64,000 nucleotides of DNA from Fusobacterium necrogenes. Its GTDB lineage: Bacteria > Fusobacteriota > Fusobacteriia > Fusobacteriales > Fusobacteriaceae. Where the stretch lies: NCBI RefSeq assembly GCF_900450765.1, contig NZ_UGGU01000003.1, positions 930,001 through 994,000 on the forward strand, written 5' to 3'. The notes below the pieces were generated by a model, which saw only the letters and a list, made by a program, of their open reading frames with translations, did no database searches and had not been told where the DNA came from. Below are positions 42,535 to 51,312 of this stretch, in pieces. Made by a program: the position numbers and the translations under genes. The stretch's first letter is position 1; each line of letters opens with the position of its first letter.

Positions 42535-45276
42535 TTATAATAATTCTCCATATTTTTTAATATATTTTTTCTTAACAAAAGTAACTACTGACATATAAGC
42601 CACTATTGTCAATACAAGCCCAAACCAAAATACTAGAGGAAGAGATGTAAGCCCTAAATAGATTCCAAGTCTAGTATAAGGAATGATTGAAACAAATATT
42701 ACTCCTAAAGTTGTAAGAACTATAACAGGTAAAGAGGCAATACTTTGAATAAATGATAACTTAGGAGTTCTTATCATATGGATAACTAAAGTTTGTGACC
42801 ACATAGACTCAATAAACCAACCTGTTTGGAACATAGCTTCATAAGCTGTTCTCAATGTTTCTTGCTCAACAGGGATAGAGTTGTATAGCACTCCATTCGA
42901 TACAAACATAGGACAGATAACAAAATACATCAATAAGTATGTAGTTATATCAAATATAGAACTAGTAGGTCCTATCCATAACATAAATTTTCCAATAGAG
43001 CTTGCTTCCCATTTTCTAGGAATTTTTAAAAACTCTTTATCTACATTATCCCAAGGGATAGCAGTACAAGATAGATCATAGATTAGATTTAATAGAATTA
43101 AGTGTATACTCATCATTGGTAAAAATGGTAAGAAAGCACTAGCAGCTAATACTGAAAACATATTACCAAAGTTAGATGAAGCAGTCATCTTAATATACTT
43201 AATCATATTTGCATAAGTTTTACGTCCCTCAATAATTCCTTCTTCTAATACCATTAAATCTTTTTCAAGTAAGATTATATCAGCAGATTCTTTAGCTATA
43301 TCCACAGCTGTATCAACAGATATTCCTATATCTGCCTCTTTCATAGCAGCAGCATCATTTATTCCATCTCCCATAAATCCAACTGTATGTCCATTCTCTT
43401 TTAAGATTTGAACAATTCTAGTTTTTTGCATAGGAGATAGTTTTGCAAATATATCTACCTTTTCAACAACAGTTGAAAGTTCTTCATCACTCATATTATC
43501 TATATCTGAGCCAAGTAAAATATTTTTACTATTAAGTCCAACTTTTCCACAAATACTTTTAGTAACTTTATCATTATCACCAGTTAAAACCTTAGTTCTT
43601 ACCCCATACTCTTTTAGAGCAGCAATAGCTTTAGCAGTTGTAGGTTTAGGTGGGTCTAAGAAAGCAAGATATCCCATAAGTACCATATCCACTTCATCTT
43701 TTACTCCAAAACTATCCACAGGAGATGGATTAGTTTTTTGAGCAAGAGCAATAACACGAAGTCCGTCTTCATTGAAATTTTCAACAGTTTTTAAAACTTC
43801 CTCTTTTATCTCATCAGTAAGTAAAACTATCTCACCTTTAAACTCTGTATATTTACAAATAGATAACATCTCTTCAACAGCACCTTTAGTTATCATCTGT
43901 CTTTTTCCTGATTTATCTTCTACCACCACAGTCATACGACGACGAGAAAAGTCAAAAGGAATCTCATCAACTTTTGTATATATCTTTTCTAATTCTAAAA
44001 GAGAACTATCCCTTTCTCCCTCTTCATGAGTTTTTTCAATAATAGATAAATCTAACAGATTTTTTAATCCTGTTTGAAACCAGCTATTTAAAAAAGCATG
44101 ACGTAATACTCTATTATTTTCATTTCCATGTACGTCCATATGATACTCTAGAACTACCTTGTCTAAAGTGATAGTTCCTGTCTTATCTGTACAAAGGATA
44201 TCCATTGAACCAAAGTTTTGAATAGAGTTAAGATTTTTAACGATAGTTTTCTTTTTAGCCATAGATACAGCACCTTTAGCTAGACAAGTTGTAACTATCA
44301 TAGGTAACATCTCTGGAGTAAGTCCTACTGCTATTGAGATGGCAAATAGTAGAGCTTGTACCCAGCTTCCTTTTGTAAATCCATTTACAAAGAATACAAT
44401 AGGAACCATTACCATCATAAAACGGATAAGTAACCATGAAACAGAATTGACACCTTTTTCAAAACTAGATTCAATTTTTTCATCTGATACTAAAGTTTTA
44501 GATATAGAACCAAGAAGTGTATTATCTCCAGTAGAGATAACAACTCCAATAGCTGAGCCACTGATAACATTGCTTCCCATAAAAGCTATGTTATTTAACT
44601 CTGTTACAGCAAGTTTATCATCTAGTATAATTTGAGCTTTTTTCTCCACAGGCTCACTTTCACCTGTTAGAGAAGATTGGCTGATAAAGAAGTCTTTACA
44701 TTCAATTATTCTTAAATCAGCAGGAATAATATCCCCAGCAGCAAGATAAACTATATCTCCGATTACTACATCTTCTAAAGGAATCTCCTTTTTATTTTCT
44801 CCAAATCTTTTAACTGAAGTAGTAGTAGTTATCATAGCAGATAAGCTTTCAGCAGCATTATTACTTTTTTCCTCTTGAATAAAACGTAATAATCCAGAGA
44901 TAGTAACCATAGTAGTGATAATGATTACTGTAATAGGAGAAAAATCTTCTGGAGTGTTGCTGTACCAAGGAATAATCATATCAGTAACAGTAGACACAAG
45001 GGCTAGACAGAAAAGTACAGCTGTAAAAGGATTTACAAAAGCCTCTACTATTTTTTTGAAGAATGATTTTTTCTTTCCGTGAGTTATTATATTCTTTCCA
45101 AATATATCTAAGCTTTTTTCAGCTTGCTCCTTAGTAACTCCCTCTAAAGATGTATCTAATTTTTTTAGTAACTCCTCTGTTCCTAGAGAAGAGTACACTC
45201 TTATTTTTTTGTTTTCTTCATCTTTTAGATTTCTTGAGTTGATTTCAGCTTTGTTAATGTTTTTAAATTTTTTCAT
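42535..45276 (-). CDS. mgtA: Magnesium-importing P-type ATPase
   Basis: This P3B ATPase of 913 residues begins [12 protein letters not shown] at ATG 45274-45276 with AGGAGG before it. Motifs: [21 protein letters not shown] phosphorylation site, [17 protein letters not shown] and [17 protein letters not shown]. The C-terminal six-helix domain carries [15 protein letters not shown], typical of MgtA/MgtB. It imports Mg2+. Expression is under the M-box at 45500-45693 and possibly the leader ORF at 45352-45432. Confidence 0.96.
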   Translation of the reverse strand: MKKFKNINKAEINSRNLKDEENKKIRVYSSLGTEELLKKLDTSLEGVTKEQAEKSLDIFGKNIITHGKKKSFFKKIVEAFVNPFTAVLFCLALVSTVTDMIIPWYSNTPEDFSPITVIIITTMVTISGLLRFIQEEKSNNAAESLSAMITTTTSVKRFGENKKEIPLEDVVIGDIVYLAAGDIIPADLRIIECKDFFISQSSLTGESEPVEKKAQIILDDKLAVTELNNIAFMGSNVISGSAIGVVISTGDNTLLGSISKTLVSDEKIESSFEKGVNSVSWLLIRFMMVMVPIVFFVNGFTKGSWVQALLFAISIAVGLTPEMLPMIVTTCLAKGAVSMAKKKTIVKNLNSIQNFGSMDILCTDKTGTITLDKVVLEYHMDVHGNENNRVLRHAFLNSWFQTGLKNLLDLSIIEKTHEEGERDSSLLELEKIYTKVDEIPFDFSRRRMTVVVEDKSGKRQMITKGAVEEMLSICKYTEFKGEIVLLTDEIKEEVLKTVENFNEDGLRVIALAQKTNPSPVDSFGVKDEVDMVLMGYLAFLDPPKPTTAKAIAALKEYGVRTKVLTGDNDKVTKSICGKVGLNSKNILLGSDIDNMSDEELSTVVEKVDIFAKLSPMQKTRIVQILKENGHTVGFMGDGINDAAAMKEADIGISVDTAVDIAKESADIILLEKDLMVLEEGIIEGRKTYANMIKYIKMTASSNFGNMFSVLAASAFLPFLPMMSIHLILLNLIYDLSCTAIPWDNVDKEFLKIPRKWEASSIGKFMLWIGPTSSIFDITTYLLMYFVICPMFVSNGVLYNSIPVEQETLRTAYEAMFQTGWFIESMWSQTLVIHMIRTPKLSFIQSIASLPVIVLTTLGVIFVSIIPYTRLGIYLGLTSLPLVFWFGLVLTIVAYMSVVTFVKKKYIKKYGELL

Positions 45277-45351
45277 TGCTATCCTCCTTAATTTTAAAAT
45301 ATCTTTAAAGCTTAAACAGGGTAGCATATATTTAAAAGAACAAGGGCGAAC

Positions 45352-45432
45352 TTAAAAACAGACATAGAAAAAGATGTCTGATAAATATTGAACTTTTAAA
45401 TACATACTACTGCCACTATTTTCTACGTCCAT
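45352..45432 (-). CDS. 26-residue leader ORF before mgtA
   Basis: AGGAGGTGCAAA precedes an ATG that opens a 26-codon frame MDVENSGSSMYLKVQYLSDI ending FFYVCF. It sits between the M-box terminator and mgtA. Its last codons form the hairpin at 45359-45380, followed by TTTTT. Such an arrangement fits translation-coupled attenuation, where ribosome position decides if the hairpin forms. A membrane micropeptide is the alternative. I do not recognise the peptide. Confidence 0.6.
   Translation of the reverse strand: MDVENSGSSMYLKVQYLSDIFFYVCF
45354..45380 (-). terminator. Hairpin with T-run inside the mgtA leader ORF
   Basis: On the minus strand CAGACAT (45374-45380) and ATGTCTG (45359-45365) form a stem with an 8-base loop, followed by TTTTT (45354-45358). 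It overlaps the last codons of the leader ORF. Confidence 0.65.
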
Positions 45433-45466
45433 TTTGCACCTCCTAAAAAATCAAGAAAATAAAAAA

Positions 45467-45496
45467 CTCCATCCCAATTCAAACAGTGGTATGGAG
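45467..45496 (-). terminator. Terminator of the M-box riboswitch
   Basis: CTCCATACCA with TGGGATGGAG (minus strand, 45487-45496 and 45467-45476) form a stem followed by TTTTTT. TACCACTGTTTG (45480-45491) can instead pair with CAAACGGTGGTA (45535-45546), giving an antiterminator. Confidence 0.8.
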
Positions 45497-45499
45497 TAA

Positions 45500-45693
45500 T
45501 ATCCAAATAAATATAAAAAATAAAAACTATTTTTTACCACCGTTTGAGCTTCAACTCTGTAGGGCGGTGAAGTTACATTAGATAACACCTTGGTTTCGAT
45601 GTTGCCTGTTCAAACCAGCGCATAGTGTCTCCACTATTTTGCGGCAGTAACCCATATCCCTATAGTAGCCTTACTTACCGGAACTATTAAATT
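45500..45693 (-). promoter_or_regulatory. M-box magnesium riboswitch
   Basis: The minus-strand leader has the ykoK/M-box blocks in order: GGTAAGTAAGGCTACTATA, GGGTTACTGCCGC, a GTGGAGACAC hairpin, GCTGGTTTGAACAGGCAA, AACCAAGGTGTTATCTAATG and the late CACCGCCCTACAG region. High Mg2+ should stabilise the aptamer and cause termination at 45467-45496, so mgtA is made when Mg2+ is low. Confidence 0.85.
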
Positions 45694-45699
45694 GTCTAA

Positions 45700-45728
45700 A
45701 GTATAGTATAATTTTTTTTATTTGTCAA
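45700..45728 (-). promoter_or_regulatory. Promoter of mgtA
   Basis: TTGACA (45723-45728) and TATACT (45700-45705) on the minus strand are 17 bases apart; transcription would begin about 45693, at the M-box. Confidence 0.8.
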
Positions 45729-45736
45729 GTAAAAAT

Positions 45737-47275
45737 TTATTTTACTTTTTCTAAAATTTTGAAAACTTCCTTCATTTCAGAGTTTAAGAGCATCTTTCTA
45801 GTTTCAAAAATTTCTCTATAATAATCAGTTTTTTCTTTTTGAGGAAGATAATTTTTATTAATCTCTAAATTATTTTTTATTACCTCTTTTAAATCTTTTA
45901 TATCTCCAAGAGCATAAGCCACAGTTAATACATTCATCATTACAGCTCCGCCAGATTTCTTAAAAGTCTTAGTTTTGGTATTTAGCATATCAGCTTTTAT
46001 TTGATTCCAAAGGTTACTTTTGCTTCCACCCTCAGTTATAGTTATCTCCTCTAGGGATACTCCACCTTTTTTATATATATCTGTGATTCCAATATAGTCG
46101 TATCCAATAGCTTCTAGTACAGCTCTCCATAGTGTAGCTTGGTCAGTATCCATTCCCATATTTAAAAAACAACCAGAGGCATTTGCTAATTCTCCAACTC
46201 CCTTAGTGAGATATGGTAAAAATAAAACTCCATTAGCTCCAGTTGGAATTTTTTCTGCTGCTTTAGAAAGTTTATCGAAATATGAATCCTCACCAACTTT
46301 ATCACAGATATTATCTCTAAACCATCTAAGAGCAAGTCCACCTGTTCTTATAAATCCCCAATAAAAATATGAGTTTTCTAAAGTTCCACTATTAAAAATC
46401 AATCCATTTTCTGGTTTGCTCAACTCCTCTTTTATTCCATCAGTTGATACACAGAACATAGCACAAGTACCAGCTACATCAGCAGCCATATTTTTCTCTA
46501 AAAGCCCACAACCTAACATAGATTGCATAGTATCTCCAGCACCAGCACAGATAGGAATACCTGCTGGTAATCCTGTAAACTCTGCCATCTCTTGAGAAAG
46601 GTTTCCAATTATATCCCAAGGTTTTACTATTTTAGGAAGATATTTTTTATCTATATTTAAAATTTTAAGTTGTTCATCTGACCACTCTTTTTTATAGACA
46701 TTGTATCCTAGTCCCCAACCAGATATAGTTCCCCAATCTATAAAAGCATCTTTAGGAGATAATCCAGCTAGGTTCATCAAAATATATGGAGCATTGTGAA
46801 CAAATTTACAACCATTTTCTAGAAATTTAGTATTTTTTAAAAACCATCTAGCTATCATAGCTGGAAACATACAGTTAGGAGTAGGATTTCCAGTTTCTTT
46901 AGCCCAGATATCAAAATTTTTACTTAAAAGCTCCTCTACATCTTTTTGGCAACGAGAATCTAAGTAGTTTACATATGGTGTTATAGGTTTACCATTTTCA
47001 TCTATTCCAGCAATACCACAGATTATTCCATCACCAAAAATTCCTCTCACTTCACTTGGATTTAAGCCTTTTTCCTTCATCTGTGTAACACAATCTCTTA
47101 TCCCTTTTTTACAAGCTTCTAAATATTCATTTACATCCATCTCTACCCAACCAGATTGAGGATAATTGAGAGTAGTAGGATAAGATTTTTCAGCTACACA
47201 CTCCATTTCTAATGAATAGATAGCAACCTTAACACTTTGAGTTCCAGCATCAAATCCAATATAATATTTATTCAT
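45737..47275 (-). CDS. FGGY-family carbohydrate kinase behind an FMN riboswitch
   Basis: This 512-residue kinase has the FGGY fold: phosphate loop YIGFDAGTQSVKVAIYS at the N-terminus, AGAGDTMQSMLGCG, GTCAMFC and the second-half signature ITEGGSKSNLWNQIKADML. It resembles xylulokinase/ribulokinase relatives. It has ATG 47273-47275 with TGGAGG. It is transcribed alone, directly from the FMN riboswitch, so FMN should reduce its expression. Its sugar is unknown. A pentulose or ribitol-like substrate would link it to flavin supply, since ribulose-5-phosphate is a riboflavin precursor. Confidence 0.9.
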   Translation of the reverse strand: MNKYYIGFDAGTQSVKVAIYSLEMECVAEKSYPTTLNYPQSGWVEMDVNEYLEACKKGIRDCVTQMKEKGLNPSEVRGIFGDGIICGIAGIDENGKPITPYVNYLDSRCQKDVEELLSKNFDIWAKETGNPTPNCMFPAMIARWFLKNTKFLENGCKFVHNAPYILMNLAGLSPKDAFIDWGTISGWGLGYNVYKKEWSDEQLKILNIDKKYLPKIVKPWDIIGNLSQEMAEFTGLPAGIPICAGAGDTMQSMLGCGLLEKNMAADVAGTCAMFCVSTDGIKEELSKPENGLIFNSGTLENSYFYWGFIRTGGLALRWFRDNICDKVGEDSYFDKLSKAAEKIPTGANGVLFLPYLTKGVGELANASGCFLNMGMDTDQATLWRAVLEAIGYDYIGITDIYKKGGVSLEEITITEGGSKSNLWNQIKADMLNTKTKTFKKSGGAVMMNVLTVAYALGDIKDLKEVIKNNLEINKNYLPQKEKTDYYREIFETRKMLLNSEMKEVFKILEKVK

Positions 47276-47330
47276 AACAACCTCCATAAAAATTAAATAT
47301 TTTTAATGGAAAACTTAAAGATAACTATTA

Positions 47331-47352
47331 AAAAAACCCAGAAAACTCTGGG
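47331..47352 (-). terminator. Terminator of the FMN riboswitch
   Basis: On the minus strand CCCAG (47348-47352) pairs with CTGGG (47337-47341) around AGTTTT, followed by a T-rich run (47331-47336). It lies between the aptamer and the kinase gene. Confidence 0.75.
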
Positions 47353-47381
47353 CAAAATAAACGAAAAAATAGTATATCTTT

Positions 47382-47496
47382 TCTTCTTCCATCCAGACTA
47401 TACTGTCGGTTTTGGAATTTCACCAAATCAGAATTAAAAAATTCTCGTGGACTATAACCACCGGTCGGGAATTGTTACCTCACCCTGCCCTGAAGA
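47382..47496 (-). promoter_or_regulatory. FMN riboswitch (RFN element)
   Basis: On the minus strand the RFN blocks are all present: TCTTCAGGGCAGGGTGAGG, ATTCCCGACCGGTGG, a TAGTCCACGAG block, GGTGAAATTCCAAAACCGAC, AGTATAGTCTGGATGG and closing GAAGAAG. FMN binding normally represses flavin synthesis or import genes. Here the only downstream gene is the FGGY kinase. Confidence 0.96.
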
Positions 47497-47517
47497 TAAA
47501 ATATTCTTATTAATTTG

Positions 47518-47546
47518 AATATAACATTTTTAAATCTAATTGTCAA
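47518..47546 (-). promoter_or_regulatory. Promoter of the FMN riboswitch transcript
   Basis: TTGACA (47541-47546) and TATATT (47518-47523) on the minus strand are 17 bases apart. Confidence 0.8.
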
Positions 47547-47644
47547 TATAATACTCAAAAGTTCTGAAAATGACATATTATTATGACAAAATTAAAATAT
47601 AAACTTATGGTTGCAAAAAAGTATGTATATAGGAGGATATATTT

Positions 47645-47782
47645 AATCAAAAAGATTATTATTATGCTCACTGTATAAAGAGAGATTATGCTCTTGGAGT
47701 TGGGATTGCGGTGGAGTTTGATAAAAGATATAATACGAGAGATAGATTATTAAAACTAGCTGAAGAAAAGTCGAAACTTTAG
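47645..47782 (+). pseudogene. Macro-domain-like gene fragment
   Basis: The frame reads NQKDYYYAHCIKRDYALGVG then IAVEFDKRYNTRDRLLKLA before a stop. This looks like the start of an ADP-ribose-binding macro domain (AHCISxDxxLGAGIAxxF). No start codon is in frame after the good AGGAGG at 47631-47636, and the rest of the domain is missing. A broken remnant. Confidence 0.5.
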
Positions 47783-47869
47783 ATAAAAAATATATAGAAA
47801 TATAGAATGTATTTAACTTGATAACTAAGGAGAAATAATTAAAAATTGACTAAAAATAAAATTTATTAC

Positions 47870-48010
47870 ATAACTTGAATGAGGAGAACCCTAAGCCGTG
47901 GTAGGGAGTGTAAATGTTTCAGAGAACCTAGTCATAGTAGGATAGAGCTACAATAAATTTTAAATTAAATTTGACAGTCAGAAATTTTTAAAAAATACTG
48001 ACTGTTTTTT
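47870..48010 (+). ncRNA. Candidate small RNA with tandem hairpins and terminator
   Basis: A GC-richer patch holds two similar hairpins: CCCTA (47889-47893) with TAGGG (47902-47906), and CCTA (47927-47930) with TAGG (47938-47941). Each is preceded by GAGAAC. A strong intrinsic terminator follows, ACAGTCAG (47974-47981) with CTGACTGT (47998-48005) and six T. TTGACT near 47846 may be a -35. No family recognised. The right end of an IS200/IS605 element is an alternative origin. Confidence 0.4.
47974..48010 (+). terminator. Intrinsic terminator
   Basis: Perfect 8-base arms ACAGTCAG and CTGACTGT are followed by TTTTTT. It ends the candidate RNA above; no protein gene reaches it. Confidence 0.8.
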
Positions 48011-48126
48011 ATTTTCATAGGATAATAAAAATTTTTGGAGTATATTAAATAATATAGAGAGAAAATTACCAGAAAGAAAAATTGAAAGTTACAAGAGAAA
48101 TATTAGATTATAAAAGGGAGAGAAAT

Positions 48127-48633
48127 ATGAAAGTAGAATTAAGAAAATGGAATAAAAAGTATAAGTATGAATTGAAGGATATTTGTAATAAAATAGATAG
48201 AAAATATTTATCAAATAGAATTCCAAACCCTTATAAAGCTGAAGATGTAATTTGGTGGTTAGATTATTTAGATTATGTAGAAAAAATGAAGGAAGCAATG
48301 GAATCTTCAGAGCTATTGTTATTGATGGAAAAATTTGTGAAACAATAAGTATTGAAAAAAGAGGAGATATTTATATTAAAGAGGGGGTCTTAGGTTATTA
48401 TCCTTCAACTGAATATTGGTGAAGAGGAATAATGACACAGGCAACAGAAAAAGTTTATGAATTAGCATTTGAGCAGTTAGATATTATTAAAATAATGGCG
48501 ACCACTTTTAAAGATAATATTGACTCAAGAAGAGTAATTGAAAAAAATGGATTTAAATTAGAAGGAATAAGAGAAAAATCTATATAAAAATGGCATAATT
48601 TATGATGAGTGTATATATGGAAAATTAAAATAA
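48127..48633 (+). pseudogene. GNAT acetyltransferase gene with several breaks
   Basis: Joined across lesions, the text is a RimJ/RimL-type N-acetyltransferase: MKVELRKWNKKYKYELKDIC, then NPYKAEDVIWWLDYL, GSNGIFRAIVIDGKICETIS, GVLGYYPSTEYW, KIMATTFKDNIDSRRVIEKN with GFKLEGIRE, and YDECIYGKLK. Lesions: one A missing in the run near 48280, a TGA in place of a glycine codon after YW at 48420, and a further frameshift near 48583. Not functional as read. Confidence 0.8.
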
Positions 48634-48660
48634 ATAAGAAAATTGATTAGATGGATACTT

Positions 48661-48822
48661 ATGTCAATAGTAACTAAAGAAGAGGCAGAATATCTTAATG
48701 AAATATTTACAAGGACTAGAAGCGTTACAAAAAGAGAAAACTATCCAAATGTGAAAAAAATTTTGAGACGCAAAAAGCAAAGCTTTCAGTGTTTCCTTCA
48801 CAATTCTCTGAGTTTTCTTTAA
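48661..48822 (+). other. Short ORF running into a repeat end, doubtful
   Basis: The frame encodes MSIVTKEEAEYLNEIFTRTR and ends inside the right end of the dispersed repeat. There is no ribosome site. It may be the start of a gene cut by the repeat. Recorded because it fills the gap between the acetyltransferase remnant and 48894. Confidence 0.25.
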
Positions 48823-48852
48823 TTAGTTACTATCTATATAATTATAGTTATG
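48800..48852. repeat. Partial right end of the dispersed hairpin repeat
   Basis: The right-end sequence at 48800-48820 matches 20 of 21 bases of the right inner arm of copies 1 and 2, and ATAATTATAGTTAT follows at about 48839-48852. The left half and core are absent. It lies just before the DUF2004-like gene. Confidence 0.65.
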
Positions 48853-48893
48853 CTATAATAATAAAAAAATCTAAGGAGAAAGGAAGTAAGAAG

Positions 48894-49370
48894 ATGAAGA
48901 TAAGATTCTTTGGAGAGATTGATATCAATAAAGACTATTATGAAACTACTATTCATTTAAAGGATAGAGATATCCAATTAGATTTGGATTTAGAGGAAGT
49001 AGTAGGAAAAAAAGATTGGATATTAGAGTATGATGAATATATTTCAAACTTATCTAGTTTTAAAGAAAAAATAGAAGAAAAATTAAATGAGGATTTTGAT
49101 GACTGGGGTCTTACAAAAGAGTGGATAGATTGGCACATAGAAGAATTCGATAAAAAAGATATAGAAAAACTCACTGAAGAAACAGAAAAAACTCTTCCAA
49201 TAGATGAGAAACTTTTTAGGGTTATAAATCTAGTAAGAGTAGGAATATACCCAAAATATGAAGACTATGCTGTATGGGATTTTATGCTAGATAAAAAGTT
49301 TAGCAGTCAAATTCTTGTAGTTATTACTGATAATAAGGGAGAAATTCTAGATATTACTTGGGAAAGTTAA
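48894..49370 (+). CDS. DUF2004-like acidic protein
   Basis: With start ATG 48894 (AAGGAGAAAGGAAG before it) the protein has 158 residues and is strongly acidic. MKIRFFGEIDINKDYYETTI and the C-terminal DYAVWDFMLDKKFSSQILVV match my memory of the DUF2004 family. No catalytic residues or membrane segments are visible. It is a single gene placed right after the partial repeat, and the upstream part of the frame lies in that repeat. Function unknown. Confidence 0.68.
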   Translation: MKIRFFGEIDINKDYYETTIHLKDRDIQLDLDLEEVVGKKDWILEYDEYISNLSSFKEKIEEKLNEDFDDWGLTKEWIDWHIEEFDKKDIEKLTEETEKTLPIDEKLFRVINLVRVGIYPKYEDYAVWDFMLDKKFSSQILVVITDNKGEILDITWES

Positions 49371-49494
49371 TAATATTCTAAAAAATGATAGATAAAAAAT
49401 AAAAATCTATGTATAATTATTGATAATGGTACAAGTATTTATTTAATAAAGCTCTACAAATATTGAGGTTAAAAATCGAGGAGAAGACTTAATT

Positions 49495-50832
49495 ATGACA
49501 GATCTAACAACAGGTAGTCCTACAAAACAAATGCTAAAATTTGCTATCCCAGTGTGTCTAGGGAATTTATTTCAACTTTTTTATAGCTTAACAGATACTA
49601 GGATAGTGGGAAGTACTTTAGGAGAAAATACTCTAGCAGCTGTTGGGGCAAGTACAGCAATAAGTACTCTACTTATTGGTTTTCTAACAGGACTTACAAA
49701 TGGATTTTCTATTATTATTGCTCAAAATTTTGGAGCAAAAAATGAAAAGAATATAAGGAAAAGTATAGGGGGAACATTTTTATTAGGTTTTTTAACAGCA
49801 CTATTCATAAGTTTTTTTAGTGTTACATTTTTAAAACCAATACTTAATATATTAAATGTTTCTAATGAAATTTTTTCACAATCTTATGGATATATTAAAA
49901 TTATCCTTTTGGGAATAATAGCTACTATGTTTTATAATGCTTTTGCTGGAATATTAAGAGCTATTGGAGATACAATAGCTCCTCTTATATTTTTAGTTAT
50001 AGCTTGTGGATTTAATATATTTTTGGATTTATATTTTATACTTAATCTTAAAATGGGAGTAGTTGGAGCAGCTTGGGCAACAGTCACCTCTCAAGGAATA
50101 TCAGTACTATTTTGTGTAGTATATATGTGGAAAAAATATCCAAATCTTAGATTGAAAAAAGAGGATTTCAAAATAGATATACAACTCGTAAAAAAACTTT
50201 ATGGTTCTGGTCTCTCTATGGGAATGATGATGTCCCTTGTATATTTTGGAACTTTGGCTCTACAAATAGCTATCAATGCTCTTGGAACAAATACAATAGT
50301 AGCTCATACAGCAGCTAGAAAGATAACAGAGTTTTTTATGCTTCCATTTGGAGTGATGAGTGTTACAATGGCAACATATTGTGGACAAAATAAAGGAGCT
50401 AGGGAGTATAAGAGAATAAAAATAGGAATATGGCAAGCTCTTTATATAACTTGGGTTTGGTGTGCTTTTATTTTGATACTAAGTTACACAATCTCTCCAC
50501 AGTTAGTATATCTAGTTACAGGAACTAGAATTTCTGAAATAATTAATATAGCAGAAAAATATTTAAAAATAAATACGATATTTTATTTTGTCCCAGCTAT
50601 TATATGCATATTGAGAAATGCTATGCAAGGAATAGGAGATTTAATAACTCCAATTTTCTCCAGTTTTATAGAGTTAGTTGGAAAAGTAGCTGTAGCTTTT
50701 TTCCTCACACCTAGTATAGGATATATGGGAATAATAGTTTCTGAACCAATTGTTTGGATATTAATGGTGATTCCTTTAATAGTGATGATCATAAAAAATC
50801 CTATTTTTAAAGAGAGAACTGTAAAAATATAA
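49495..50832 (+). CDS. MATE-family multidrug/cation exporter
   Basis: This twelve-helix transporter of 445 residues begins MTDLTTGSPTKQMLKFAIPVCLGNLFQLFYSLTD, the usual MATE start with the P-x2-GNLFQ region. The two halves repeat (helix 7 region GLSMGMMMSLVYFGTLALQ). It exports drugs or metabolites with Na+ or H+. A TGTATAAT extended -10 precedes it near 49415. Substrate unknown. Confidence 0.92.
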   Translation: MTDLTTGSPTKQMLKFAIPVCLGNLFQLFYSLTDTRIVGSTLGENTLAAVGASTAISTLLIGFLTGLTNGFSIIIAQNFGAKNEKNIRKSIGGTFLLGFLTALFISFFSVTFLKPILNILNVSNEIFSQSYGYIKIILLGIIATMFYNAFAGILRAIGDTIAPLIFLVIACGFNIFLDLYFILNLKMGVVGAAWATVTSQGISVLFCVVYMWKKYPNLRLKKEDFKIDIQLVKKLYGSGLSMGMMMSLVYFGTLALQIAINALGTNTIVAHTAARKITEFFMLPFGVMSVTMATYCGQNKGAREYKRIKIGIWQALYITWVWCAFILILSYTISPQLVYLVTGTRISEIINIAEKYLKINTIFYFVPAIICILRNAMQGIGDLITPIFSSFIELVGKVAVAFFLTPSIGYMGIIVSEPIVWILMVIPLIVMIIKNPIFKERTVKI

Positions 50833-50854
50833 AAAATTATGGAAGGAGAGAAAC

Positions 50855-51280
50855 ATGTGGACTTGGTTTTTTATAGGAGTAGTATTTTTGATAATAGAAG
50901 GTATTAGCTTTGGATTATTATCTATTTGGTTTGCTATTGGAGCTTTTGTAACTATGTTTTTTACATATCTTCCCATTGATTATCAATTTTTTATTTTTAT
51001 AGTAATATCTGGTATTTCACTTTTACTTATTAGAAAGACAACTATAGTTTATCTTAAAAGTAAGAGAAAAGAAGTAGATAGAATCAGAAAAGCTAACGTC
51101 AAAGTTGATAATATTTTAATACGAGGTAATGAAAGAATATACATAGTTAAACTAGATGGAAAAATTTGGGAATCTATTTGTAAAAACAAATTAGAAATAG
51201 ATGAAATAGCTCAAGTAAAAGAAATAAAGGGAAATAAACTGCTTTTAATTAAATTAGAAGATGAAATTTTAGATATTTAA
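50855..51280 (+). CDS. NfeD-family membrane protein
   Basis: This 141-residue protein has three or four N-terminal helices (to about residue 65) and a soluble OB-fold domain (about 80-141, KVDNILIRGNERIYIVKLDG with WESICKN). NfeD proteins partner with stomatin-type proteins in membrane microdomains. The next gene is such a protein, as in many bacteria. It lies 22 bases after the MATE gene and is probably co-transcribed. Confidence 0.9.
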   Translation: MWTWFFIGVVFLIIEGISFGLLSIWFAIGAFVTMFFTYLPIDYQFFIFIVISGISLLLIRKTTIVYLKSKRKEVDRIRKANVKVDNILIRGNERIYIVKLDGKIWESICKNKLEIDEIAQVKEIKGNKLLLIKLEDEILDI

Positions 51281-51312
51281 AAATTTAATCTAAATAAATT
51301 AGGAGGGATCTA

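Noticed and set aside
47870-48010. Known riboswitch (TPP, glycine, guanidine, THF and similar)
   Set aside because: I compared conserved blocks from memory and found no match, and no gene follows the terminator.
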